Source of the DNA: Diphasiastrum complanatum
Lineage: Eukaryota; Streptophyta; Lycopodiopsida; Lycopodiales; Lycopodiaceae
Length of the DNA stretch: 64,000 nt
NCBI GenBank assembly: GCA_029204225.1
Contig: CM055099.1
Coordinates: forward strand, 59,786,164-59,850,163
Reading direction: 5' to 3'
Shown here one piece after another: positions 25,616 to 36,715 of the stretch (positions are counted from its first letter, which is position 1; each line of letters starts with the position of its first letter). The translations under genes were made by a program, and so were the position numbers. Under the pieces are notes generated by a model. It did not search any database, was not told the DNA's origin, and was given only the letters and a program-made list of their open reading frames with translations.

Positions 25616-27480
25616 CTTCCTTTATAGAAATCCAAGACCTCCATGTCTCATAATGATCACAACAAACATGACCTTAAATGTGCACTTTCTATGATCATCA
25701 ATATTACTTAGGCTCGAAACATAAGTCCAAAAGTCACCACAACTTGGCATAATTTTTCTCATATTGAAATCAACAAGTATTTCCATCTCAATAAGGCTAA
25801 CTACTTGCTTATGGATATAAGTGCCCACTTTGGATGCTTCACTTATTCTCATAAGAAGTTTACAACTTGCCTCTAAGATTGAAAATTTACAATTTTCAAC
25901 ATTATGAATGAACACATCATTCTTGATCTTATTGAAACCAAAAGACTCAAACACCTTACTTTTGGAATCCAAAAGTTCAATCCAAGTGTATCTAGAGTAA
26001 TCATCAATAAAATATACATAAATTAATGCACCTCCATTAGATTCTTGAGAAAAAGAGTGCACATCACTATGAATGAGATCTAATGACTTAGAAGATCTAG
26101 TGGAAGAATTAGCAAATGGTAGCTTGTGAGCCTTTGAGAGACTACAAGCCTCATAACTCTTTCCACACTTTGAAAATGAAGGCCGAGTGCAAGCTCCCTT
26201 GTGCATAGGATCTCCATTGATTTGTAGTTGGGGTGTCCCAACCTCTTATCCCAAAGTTCCACTTGTGTAAGCTCATCCTTAGCCATATTCACACTTCCAA
26301 GAAATACATTGGCATCAAGCCTAAAAGCATCCCTTGCTTGAATCCCTTTACAATGCAAGTGTCATTCATCATAATAGAGCAAACAACTTGCTTAAAATGG
26401 ACATCTAAACCATCATCCATCAATTGTCCTACACTTAGCAAATTCTTAGTGAGTGTAGGAACATAGAGTACATTTTGAAGATCTACTCTTTTGGAGGATC
26501 CAAGACTTAAAGGAATTATTCCCACTCCATCTATTCTACATTCTTTATCACTTGCTACTAGAATAGACTTTTTACAACCTACAAAAGTTGAGAAGAAATC
26601 CCTTTGGAATGTCATGTGGGAACTAGCCCCACTATCAATCCATCATGTGTCATTGGAGTAGCTCTTGCTTGTTGATGTAGATGCCATCAAGGATGAATCA
26701 ACCTCATACTCATCTTTCTCAAAAGTAAGGTGGCCTTGCTTGCTCTCACTTTATGCATTCTTCTTTTTGTAGAACTCAGATGCAAAGTGCCCCTTCTTTT
26801 CACAAAAGAAGCACTTTTGTCTGGCTTTATCTTTCTTCTTTCCTTTAGAGCTGATTCTTGTTCATCATCACTCTTGGCCTCCATGCTTTGGATCTTCTTC
26901 TTGAACTTAATTTTTCCTTTGCTTGAGAAGTTTTCCTTCTCATCTCCATCATGTAGCTTCAAGAAACCAATCCTTTGTCTCAAATGTAGGATCCTACTCT
27001 CCTTGGCTACAAGCACACTATGGAGTTTGTCAATAGAAGGTAAGGAATCTTGTATGGCAAAACCTTGTACTAGATCTGAGAACTCATCTCCAAGACCATT
27101 TAATATGATTTGCACAAGCTCATCATCATGTATTTTCTCACTAATGATGGAAAGTTCTTATTTGATCCTCAAGACATACTCTTGAGCACTCTCAGTCACT
27201 ACCTCTAATGCTTTCTAGAACCCTGTTTCTAAGCATAAGCACTCTAGAGGTATTTTTGGATTCATAAATCCCTTTCAAGGAGTTCCAAGCCTCCTTGGCC
27301 AAAGTACATGAAGCAACTTCTTTGAGGAGTTCATTACTGACATTCATTTTTAGGCAATGCAATGCTAGTCTAGCTCTCTTTTTGTACTTCACTTGTTCTT
27401 GTCCTCCTTCAGGCTCTGCCTCTTCACCAAGGACAAGATCATACAAATCTTGGAACACTATAAGTGACTCCATTCTTACT
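25616..27480 (-). pseudogene. Ty1/copia element B gag-protease-integrase, reverse strand, 3'-truncated
   Basis: Read on the minus strand the order is gag (VKYKKRARLALHCLKMNVSN, EAWNSLKGIYESKN), a CCHC knuckle of the form CFFCEKKGHF, the protease motif DSGASSHMTFQRDFF, VLYVPTLTKNLLSVGQL, the pre-integrase LWDKRLGHPN, and an integrase start LIHSDVHSFSQESNGGALIYVYFIDDYSRYTW. Small frame breaks separate the segments. The integrase stops before the RT at about 25616, against copia A, so only the 5' half remains, with its PBS and LTR at 28149-28600. Confidence 0.85.
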
Positions 27481-28148
27481 TGAATAGTTACTTGAATTTA
27501 GTCTCTCAATAGCTTCAAGAAGATAGGCTCCAATTGAACCCATTTTTACTAGTTACAAGTATAACAATGGTACTAAAAAATGTTTTCCCTATTCTCTTTC
27601 TCAGAATTTAGCCACAAGGCTACTCACTTGAATCTCACAAAACTCAAGAAGTAAGATTTATAATGATCTTAAACTCAAAAGGACTTGGGAAACAAAATTC
27701 TACACACACTATCCTCTTGGAAAATTTGGATTTGGCTCTTGGAAGTGCCTATGCCTTCCTATTGTGTTTAGAATCATTTTAGTCTCTAGAACTAAAGTGC
27801 ATCAGTCTCAAAACTCACTCTCAATTATTTAGAGGTTGATAAAAGATCGAACACCATTTCACATCACATCTAGAATGAGTTGATTGAACTTTTACAAAGC
27901 AAATTACTAGTTTTACTCTCACAATCTTGTTTGAAACACAAACTTGAATAATCACATAGATATGGTGAAAGTACAAATACACCAGCATCTCATACGTGTG
28001 GGAAGTACACTTGAACTTTACACACTAATTTGTACTCCAAATCCTCAAGTAAACAATTGGTTAGACTCACCCTCCTTCAAATTGATTTTAGCCCCAATGC
28101 TTTGTACAAAATGAAGAGTTTTAGATCATTATTAGAGCTCTTAGACTT

Positions 28149-28161
28149 GGCTCTGATACCA
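28149..28161 (-). other. Primer-binding site of copia B (initiator tRNA-Met type)
   Basis: On the minus strand this reads TGGTATCAGAGCC, the standard plant copia primer-binding site, directly next to an LTR edge (plus strand TGTCAAAA from 28162). Confidence 0.85.
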
Positions 28162-28600
28162 TGTCAAAAAATTAGAAAATAGGACTCAATTTGATCTACA
28201 AAAGATCAATAAGAGTGATTGGAAACTTTTTATGTTGATCTATCTTCAAACTAGCATCCAAATCTAGCTTTTACTTGACAATTTCTACACATCCAAGTAG
28301 GAACAATCAAAGATAACCTTCACACGTGTGAAGTAAAACCACTACATGGCCTGCTAATAGAATATATGTTTACTTAACGAATCCGAAGCATTCATCCACA
28401 AAGAGCTTGCTTAAGAGAGTGAAAACACCAAGATTGCTCCCAAATCAATGTTTCTCATCATTAACCTCCAAATGGATCTCACATGGATGATATACAAAAT
28501 TTTCATAATCTCTCTCTAATCCATATCCAGCACGTTTGAGATAGCTCATAGTGCTTATCCATATCCACTTTGGCTAAGATTCTACTAATTTGCCACATCA
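28162..28600 (-). mobile_element. 5' LTR of copia B (outer end approximate)
   Basis: The inner edge is set by the PBS. The outer edge is placed near 28600 because coding sequence of another copia gag begins there on the plus strand. No second LTR is visible, in line with the 3' truncation. CACACGTGTGAA at 28321-28332 is a G-box-like site inside it. Confidence 0.55.
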
Positions 28601-28603
28601 TCA

Positions 28604-29460
28604 TTGGTGGCTAGTGTTGACCTTCTAGATTCCTACAAGCTAGGAGATAACTCCTACCATTTAGGAGATTTGACATTTGACTCATATGAAATCTATATAC
28701 AATTATGCTTGACATTTCACAAATGTGGACAGGTCCTCACACATGTGGATCCACATAGATATCAAACCATGAACAATATCAAGGTGAAAATTGTCAATTC
28801 CAACACCAAGGATGGCAAAGCTCTTGCCAATGTATCTCTGAATCTTAAAGATTCACAAATAGCTCATGTAACAAATTGTTTTAGATCCAAAGAAACAAGG
28901 GACATTCTTTCTGGTCTATATAAAACAATAGATGTATCGACTTGTCTCTTCTTGAGAAAGAAGTTCATGTCGTTCAAGATGAGTGAAGGTACCTCAGTCA
29001 CTGATCATCTGAAGGAATTCAAACCGCTACTCAATCAGCTAGCTGCAATAGGTTCACCGGCATTGGATGAAGATGGTAACATGTCTCTTCTATCCAGTCT
29101 TCCTCCCTCTTATGACAACTTAATATTTCTTTTGAGCAATGCTCCTGAACTGTCTCTACAAAAGTTGACAACAAGTTTATTGCAGGAAGAAGTAAGAAGA
29201 AAAAGCTTATCCACGTCAAATACAATGGCAGTTGCCCTCTATCTGAATAAGCAACAATTCCAGAAGAAGAAATCTTCAAAGGATAAGAAGACCAATGCTG
29301 AGTAGACTGATTTAGACCAACAATGACAATAACACAATCGACAACATCAAAAGCCTAAAACCATACTCTTTTGTAAATATTGCAAGAGAACCAATCACAA
29401 CATCAAGGATTGTCGAGTTCTCAAGCACAATGAAGCAAAGAAGAAACAATGCATGATAAA
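28604..29460 (+). pseudogene. Ty1/copia element C, gag with zinc knuckle
   Basis: The frame at 28604-29305 has UBN2-type gag features: KETRDILSGLYKT, FLRKKFMSFKMSEGTSV and LLSSLPPSYDNLIF. After a TAG at 29303-29305 the zinc knuckle FCKYCKRTNHNIKDC (CX2CX4HX4C) is present. It belongs to the same gag family as the element at 36716. Similarity ends near 29460, where a gypsy-type sequence starts, so this is a junction of two elements. Confidence 0.75.
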
Positions 29461-29698
29461 AATTCCTAATTACCAGTTTAGCCAAGGACAGCCAGTCTTG
29501 TATTACGATACTAGACACGAACTAATGCCTCAAAAATTTGGTATGCATTGGACTGGACCATATGTGATAAAAAAGTTGTATGACAACAATGCAACTAAGC
29601 TAGCTAAAATAGGAGAAGGCTTATTCAAAACTCATGTAAAATTGGTAAAATCAAACTATACTATGTATAAGAAGAGTTGTACGATGTACATGGTATAA
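29453..29698 (+). pseudogene. C-terminal domain of a Ty3/gypsy-like integrase
   Basis: The frame contains QGQPVLYYDTRHELMPQKFG, HWTGPYVIKKLYDN and FKTHVKLVKSNY, matching the gypsy pattern of a small beta-barrel after the integrase core (GD-LVLLYD, K-WIGPYVV, VNG-RLK). The core itself is absent. It is followed within 60 bp by two ORFs of unknown function. Confidence 0.65.
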
Positions 29699-29729
29699 TA
29701 CCAATTTTCTTTTCTTTTTCTTTTGCAGA

Positions 29730-30218
29730 ATGCTTGAACTTTTTACCAAGGCCATTGAAAGTATGGACTTCAGAGTTTGGCAACATGCATTGCTCCAACC
29801 ACTCTCAGAGACCATAAATTTCAACATGTATAGCTTTGTATGGAATGATACCAGTTTGGATTGTACAGTCAATTCCAAGCAACTTTGGGAATGGGATAAC
29901 GAAGATGAACTTTCGTTCTTAAGATTCTTATATAAACAAAAATTAATCCAAAAAATATATGTAGATTGTGAATATGAGAAAGGATGTAGATCTCACTATG
30001 AAATAGGGAGTCCATTCATGGATGTGAACATCATTGATGAACACATCCTGGATGAACTAGCCATAGTAGTACCAGTAAGAAAAACTGTATATATGTACTA
30101 TAACCCCACAACCTCAAAGAAGAAAATGAAATACAACAAAATGACATCTCACGCATATCAAAAGCCAGGAGAAAACCACAGCTCGCCTAACTGCAGAAGC
30201 CACTTTAGCATAGTATAA
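29730..30218 (+). CDS. Unknown ORF 1 downstream of a gypsy integrase end (162 aa)
   Basis: I do not recognise this protein. It opens MLELFTKAIESMDFRVWQ and is rich in Trp/Asp/Glu in the middle (LWEWDNEDELSFLRFLYKQK), with a basic end. It follows the integrase end on the same strand by about 30 bp, behind a pyrimidine-rich stretch, so it may be an extra ORF of a gypsy-type element placed between pol and the 3' LTR, as in some Athila- and Ogre-like elements; that is inference. It has no stops over 162 codons, in contrast to its neighbours. Confidence 0.4.
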   Translation: MLELFTKAIESMDFRVWQHALLQPLSETINFNMYSFVWNDTSLDCTVNSKQLWEWDNEDELSFLRFLYKQKLIQKIYVDCEYEKGCRSHYEIGSPFMDVNIIDEHILDELAIVVPVRKTVYMYYNPTTSKKKMKYNKMTSHAYQKPGENHSSPNCRSHFSIV

Positions 30219-30228
30219 TAATCACTTA

Positions 30229-30884
30229 TTGGCTAGGCAGCTAGATGAGTACCAGTCACAAGAGAGCCACCGAGAAAGGGAAGAATCGAGAATAGCTAGA
30301 GGGCATATTCCAAATTATCCTCCAAAAATGAGAGAACTAATTGTAGAGGAAGCATGCTTTGAAGATCTGGACTCCTACTTCCTCTATATACAAGCCATGG
30401 AGTTCCCTCTCAGTTATCAAGACTATGAACTACGACCTTCTACAAGCCATCGACAAAGAACACGGTGGCCAATAATACTAGGATCCTTCGACACATATGG
30501 CATGACCTGTGATACCCTTCAGAAGTTTGCCATTACTGCACGGAACCATAAAGAGGACATCATCAGACTAAGTGACCATTATGCGAAATGGCTATGGGAA
30601 TGGTTATTATTACCATGGGGGACATCAAATAGACCTACCAACTTGCAAATAAGACAAAGATGGTGTAACCCCAATGAGCCTCTAGAAGAAGGATTTGATT
30701 TAGTGCTTTATCTCAAGTCAGGGACAGATCAGCCAAGGAGCGTAAAAAATTGAATGAGATGTTCCAACATCAATTCTTGGAAGGAGCTGGCCCTATGTTT
30801 ATCGACGACAACAAAGCACTAGTCTATGGAAGGATCGAAAAAGCCCTAGCCAGGACACAAGCTTGCAAGCACGCTTACGCGTAG
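30229..30884 (+). pseudogene. Unknown ORF 2 downstream of a gypsy integrase end, with a frameshift near 30720
   Basis: I do not recognise the family. The first frame runs MARQLDEYQSQESHREREE to the TGA at 30751-30753, and the next frame continues open as RDRSAKERKKLNEMFQHQF to a TAG near 30884. It is about 220 residues in all, with a charged N-terminus, many Trp residues (WLWEWLLLPWG) and a charged end. It lies 10 bp after ORF 1 in another frame. It probably belongs with ORF 1 to the same element. Confidence 0.4.
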
Positions 30885-31700
30885 CAATGGACACTTGAGA
30901 AATGTACTATGAGAATGTGTATATTGTTGAAAAAAAAGAAGTGAGAGTTGGGTGAGGATCCATTGGACACCAGGAGAGTTTCATAGTTGTGGATAGATCA
31001 TCACTTGTTTCATATTTCTTTAGTCCTAGACATTTTGGAAATAAAAAAATTAGTTGCTCTAAATTCACTAGTTAGAATTACTTTTGGGTATATCACATCT
31101 CTGTGATGTTCAAAGCTTTTCTTGATCAACTTAGAGTAGGCATCTTTGATTAGTTCTATAATCTTTGAAAAAAAAAACGAAAAACTTATGATCAAACAAC
31201 TTCTAGGGAGTTGTCTTGTGTAATAGGAACTTGGGAAGTCAAAGTTACTGGAAGAGGAACTTCAAACACTCTAGATAAGGTCTACCACATGCATTCACGA
31301 CAATCGACACTTTAGACAGAATTGCGAGAGAATGCATCCATACTTTTACAACATACACTCCTAAATTGCATATGCATGCCACCTTATGCATGGGTCTGAC
31401 AATGGGCATTTATTTTAAAATTGCTGGGAGTGGGTGCATAAAGCCAATTAGGATCAGTGGTGGATTGGATTGCAGGGATTTCAAGGAGCAGATCATATCC
31501 AAAAGCTGAAAGAGCATGGAACAGATGCTGAAAGAACCACTTGGAGATTGTTGTCGGGTGTCCAAATAAAAGCTTACTGCAAGCATATGACCAAAGACTT
31601 TGGGTCCTTGGTGTGGAGACCACACCCCCTAGTGGATATCGCCATGTTAGCCGATTTTTATCATAAAAAATTGGACCTGAATTATGATAATTTTTAAATT
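30885..31700. other. No recognised gene; possible downstream part of the gypsy-like element
   Basis: A short plus-strand open stretch at 31470-31694 has no recognisable similarity. No repeat or terminal signal was found. Confidence 0.3.
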
Positions 31701-32139
31701 TTTATGATAAAATCAGATTAAAATGACCGATTATTGTAAATTATTGTATGTATTGCAGTTTGGGCATCTGGCCTCCCCAATAATGGCCAAAGTAGAATTT
31801 TTAAATTTCTGTGAATATTTTCCCAGTTATTTAGAAGCATGTAAACAACGCTTTCAATGTACTTATGACATTCACTTAATAAAAGACCACAATGCGTTTT
31901 GATCCCACCTGTCGACTAGGGAAATCTCAGTCACGGAGCATAGCATCAACAACAGCATCACTATCAAACGACACAGTATACATAGAAAATTTGGACAGTG
32001 ACCGTCAAAAATTTCATCTCCATCAATAACATCGGGTTTCAAGACTTTGGATAGACATCAAGCGACCCCCAGCTCTGAAAGCCAAAAATATTGAGTTTTA
32101 TTGGGTTAAAAAATATGCTCAATAATTATGGGAAAAAGG

Positions 32140-33480
32140 GCTAATTTGAAGAGGAACCGGTCTATGTAATAAATCTATGAAAATATTGAGAAGTCACTAG
32201 GTGTGCCGAAAACGGCTACCACCCTTCACAAGCCTGTGAAGTGTGTTGAAAATGAAAAGACACACGGAACTTCGCAAGGATCATGATGACGTCACACATA
32301 TTCCACAGGCAGGATAAGAACGAGACCCATGGGAAAGAAAACAGACTGGAAGATGAGAACGTCATTAAGCGCTAGGGATAATATGTTGTTGGGGAAGATA
32401 CTCTTAAAGGAATCCCATGAAGACGGATTCTTAGGTCAAAGGTGCCTTTATTCACTTTTAGATACTCCACGTGTAAAAAGAAAAGTGACAAAATATTCCG
32501 ACAATAAATAATTCCTAACAATCTTTGGACACATGTGGGGTTAGGTTCTTGACAATTGAAGAAAAAGGTTAGCACTTCACTTTCAAAGAAAAGGAGTTGA
32601 CTTCAAATAGATAATGGTCCAAGTCTTAAAAATAAACTTGAAGGGTAAGAGCTACTAAAAACTTCAAGAGGAAAGTCAGACCAAACTTCACATAAGAATT
32701 TTTGCAAATGAAGTTCGATAGAGAAAACTTCGCTCATCTGAATCTTACAATGCAATTTTTCAATTTGAGTGTCAAAGTGCTACTTGGAAAGTTGTATGAA
32801 GTTTTCATGACGAAAACTGTCGGCAAACGTCAGACTCACCTTTATTTTTTGAAATACCCGAAATTCATTCCGCAAAGTCATAGTGGGCAACTTCGGAAAT
32901 GAAGTTAAAAAACCGGAACTATTCAGAAAAAGCGAAACTTCATAAGAAAAGTCGGACAAAACTTCAAATGGGAATTTTTCAAATGAAGTTCGACGAAAAG
33001 TGGAAATTCTATAAAAGGCCATGAGGAAGAATAAGAAAAGGACGTCTTTATAATAGAGAATTTTCAAGAAGAGGAGTATCCATAAGAAAAAAGGGCATAA
33101 AGAGCAATATGAGAGGAATGACTAGCGATGAGTAGGAGTGGGGAGAAATGGTGGAGATCTGCTTTGAATGGAACTTCTAAGTTACATCTCCGTTGAGAGA
33201 GCTTCAGAAAGAAAACGATGGAATCCATCACTATAAGAGACTATGGAGGATATCTGGAGAGAGCGCTGAAGATCTAGGGCCAACCTATTCAAGATTGTAA
33301 TATAAGTTCTTGCACAATCTGAGTGCACTCATGGACTATAATCAAATGAGTCTTGTTTGAGGCAATTCACCTCCAGTTCTGCCTTGTTTTCACTACTATA
33401 TATTGACTGAGAGCATTAGTGATCCAAACAGTTAACTCATCTATAACTTCCAGCGATGCGTGGCATCAACCACACTTTGA
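32140..33480 (+). repeat. LTR-like region with TATA box, TGACGTCAC site and duplicated segments
   Basis: A TATAAAAGG box at about 33012-33020 lies about 720 bp after TGACGTCAC (32287-32295), a cAMP-response/as-1-like core. A small hairpin, CTTCACA/TGTGAAG, lies near 32226. Two diverged copies of a segment (AAGTCAGACCAAACTTC...AAATGAAGTTCGA near 32673 and 32951) resemble duplicated U3 enhancer units. These features suit a retroelement LTR following the gypsy-like pol end and unknown ORFs, but I could not fix both LTR edges. Confidence 0.4.
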
Positions 33481-35600
33481 TTCCACTTAGCAACTATCCT
33501 CAGTGAGCTATCACTAATTCTGCACTGCTACGATTATTAGACCATACACATTCAATCACTTTCTGTGGGTTGGATCTTGGCAGAAAACCAATGAAAGGCA
33601 GTTGTGTGCATGGGCAGATTTCCAGCGTTGCTACTGTTCCACTGATACATGAACACTGAGTAAAGACTTCTGAGCAATTAAGCAGAAGTATGAGTCCATC
33701 GCTGCTTGACATGTGAAAGGAGATTTATTTACCAACAGAGCGCAGGTCTGAGTGTTACTTCAACTAACTTTTGAAGAGAAGGGATGAGTGCAGATCCATC
33801 TACAAGTTGACAGTAGTTCTACCTGATTCTGAACGCCAACTTTTACCTGTTATCTGTAAGCTGATAGCTAGCAGGATCCTACACAATTCTGAGCATGGAG
33901 TGTTGCATTCCATGTGTGTTACTAAATGCTCATCTTGACTCACATAAGTGTTAATTTCTGAAAGCTATGTGAGAGCTTCAGTTAAATGCCACTCAACTAA
34001 TTTTCACAGCACTTGAGTACTGGTTTTCAAGAGCCATCTGAGGCATTAATGAACGCTTATAAATGAAGGTGCCTCCAGTGCATTTATGACGTTGTTCCAT
34101 CTCTAGGAAGGGAGAACTTTTCATCAACTTGTTCGCTACTTCCCATCATTACACCAATGTTTTCATACATCATTAAGATTTTAGAGTAGCATGGTTGTTC
34201 AAGGAGGGCCTTTCATCATACCTATCAGGGCTCAGAGAGAGAGACTGTTGCCGATCGAATTTAGCCAACCACCTCCTTGCTGATCGTTGGACAGGATCGC
34301 TATTGTACATGACATCTGATGCAACAATTGATTCTGGGGGTTGGAAAGCACCGCATCAAACTTGAGATCGTTTTCTACAACATGCGATGCTCATCGCATA
34401 TTTGAAGTTCTCCATCATGTGTTTCCAGTTAATTGCTATTGAAAAGATGGAAAAGCAATTCTCCATACCTACATCTGATCAAGAACGGAATTCTGATGTT
34501 TAACTGCTGATCAGAGAGCGCTACACATGTATGATTATTCTAGCATCAAAAAGGAAAGTCTTTGCTACAATCTCTGTTACTTCACCTAGCACCATCGCAG
34601 ACCTGCAACCAAAGTAAAAGACACCTCCAGTGCACCATCACTGTTGACAGTTTCTCATGCATGCTATTTGGGCGATGGTTAAGGATGATGAGTACAGCTC
34701 AGAGCTCCATCGATGTTTAATTCTGACAGAACTTTCTGAGTAAATGTTACTTGAGTTCCTTCAACGTGGTTGAGCGCTGGACTCTAACTGACAGATTGAG
34801 AGCTGCTTTCTGAAGTCTGTTGTGGTGGATTGATTCTAAGATACCAAGACTACCCACTCTGGAGCTCAGACCACCGCTGTCTCTAACTAGTCTACGGATC
34901 ACCAACGTGGTCAAAAGATTCATCATTGCCTCAAAGCCTGATGGTACGTATTTCACTCCTATACTTTCCAGTATTATGTGAATTAATGTACATGAAATCT
35001 GAGTATCAATATGTATAGTGACTTTAGTTTTCTTGTTACTAATGATCATTTGCATCTATGATTATTTGTGGATTCTAGAAAAGACTCTTGGTTAATTATC
35101 ATTTTTGTATATATTAACATGACTCGAGTGGAGTGGGTGAAAAGTAAAAATAAAAGGTCAAAAAAAAAAGAAAAAAGAGAGAGAAAAGAAAAGTTAATTT
35201 TGCTTTCGTCTAGAAACTTAACTTCAAACTCAATCGTAAGTATTGTGATGATAGATATTGTTGATTTTACAAATGATTATTAATGTTAGTTATGTTTAGA
35301 GCTTTGTAAATATGATTTCCTTAAAGTTGCATACACCAACTCTCTTGGAATATAGAGATAAGGTCATCTAAATGACTATAGGGGGTGGAATATCCCCTAT
35401 AGCTTGAAATTAACCCCATATATTTTTCACATAGGGGACTTGATGACACTTGTCGAAATATACAAGTAACATCTTGTCCTTTTTGTTTTTGTGTTTTTTT
35501 TATTATTATTCAATCACACCCTTGTTGAAAAATACGAGAGTGAAATGATTGATCTCATCCTATACATAGACCCCCAAAAAATTCTAAACATTTCACAGAG
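33481..35600. other. No recognised gene
   Basis: The stretch is not coding by eye. A 102-codon minus-strand frame (34747-35055) has no similarity I recognise and no context. A purine-rich run lies at 35158-35192. Confidence 0.3.
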
Positions 35601-35614
35601 TGTAACCATACGAA

Positions 35615-36150
35615 ATGATCAAGAATATCTCAAAGCCCTTTTACTGCATGCTCGTTGACAAGTTTTCACGTCTTCATTGCAAGGTAATGCCAACGATTGG
35701 CAAGTTCCATCTTGTTGATAACTTTACTCGAATGGAAATTTTTTCAGTATACAAAGAGCATATGATTCAAAACAACGACAGGTATATATCTTACTCATAT
35801 TTCACTAAACTTTGGAAAAGAGATTTCAATAATGTCTCTATTCCACGAAATGTGCTAATGGGAGTATGCAGTAGGTGTGTAGAATTGAAAAGTAAAAGAA
35901 AAGCCTTAAGGGATGTGAAATCAGCTTTGAATGATCATAGAGAGGAACAAGCAGCGGAATTCAAAAATAATGCATCACCGTAAAAAATGCTTTGGGTTTC
36001 CTTAGAAGTATTTTGGCATTGTCATTGATGGGATGGATAAAAAAAAGACACAGTTGCCTCACTTTGCACGGCTACCTATTATGATGAAACGAATTCTGAA
36101 GGGTGAAAATTTGCCGAAAATGGAAAAAACATTTTACTCACGACCAAGCT
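35615..36150 (+). pseudogene. Third, divergent remnant of a DUF7869 family gene
   Basis: The frame at 35615-35983 matches the middle of the DUF7869 protein at 22570-22838: KFHLVDNFTRMEIFSVYKEH against HLPDDFTKLEIFFMYKEF, ISYSYFTKLWKRDF against LSYSYFLRIWKRDF, and a CSRC metal-binding-like pair. Just after, in another frame, is YFGIVIDGMDKKKTQLPHFARL, the first core motif. Similarity ends at about 36150. It is clearly less similar than copies 1 and 2 are to each other, so it derives from another subfamily. No methyltransferase or palindrome array lies next to it. Confidence 0.75.
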
Positions 36151-36700
36151 TGCCATAACATCTTTTGAGTAAATGATGTTTGATGAACATAAGATGCAGT
36201 AAAGACCCTATAAGAGCACCTGAGACTTGTGAGATTTGTCACTCTAGTTCTTGTCATGGGATGACTACTTAACAACTCTGAGAATGACTCACTCACTGGA
36301 TGCCAATGATATTCATAGATTCTTTTCTCAATTGATTCACTCTACACTCAGGGAAGGTGCTCCATAATCCTAAGAATGACAAGAAGTTCCTAAACTACAA
36401 GGATTAGTTAACTATAGTTCATGAACATTGAATGCAAATTAAACTCAAGTGTACAATATGGACAACAAAGGATCATTCAGGCAGTAACAATGGTCCAATC
36501 ACAATCGTTTGTTATGCCTGATGGGATTTTTGAAAATTGCCCAATTTTGGCCAAGAAAGCCAAAAAAATTTCCGTCCGTCAAGCATTGTTATAGTTCGTC
36601 ACATATGGACACAATTTATTGGGCCACTTTGATGTTGAAAGCGTGCAAAGTAAAAAAAAAAACATCTCGACAAGGGGCCCATTTGAGTTGTAATATCCAC
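36151..36700. other. No recognised gene
   Basis: This is AT-rich sequence between the DUF7869 remnant and the next copia gag. It may include part of that element's 5' region, but no PBS of the standard type is visible. Confidence 0.3.
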
Positions 36701-36715
36701 TAATGGTCTGCTCTA

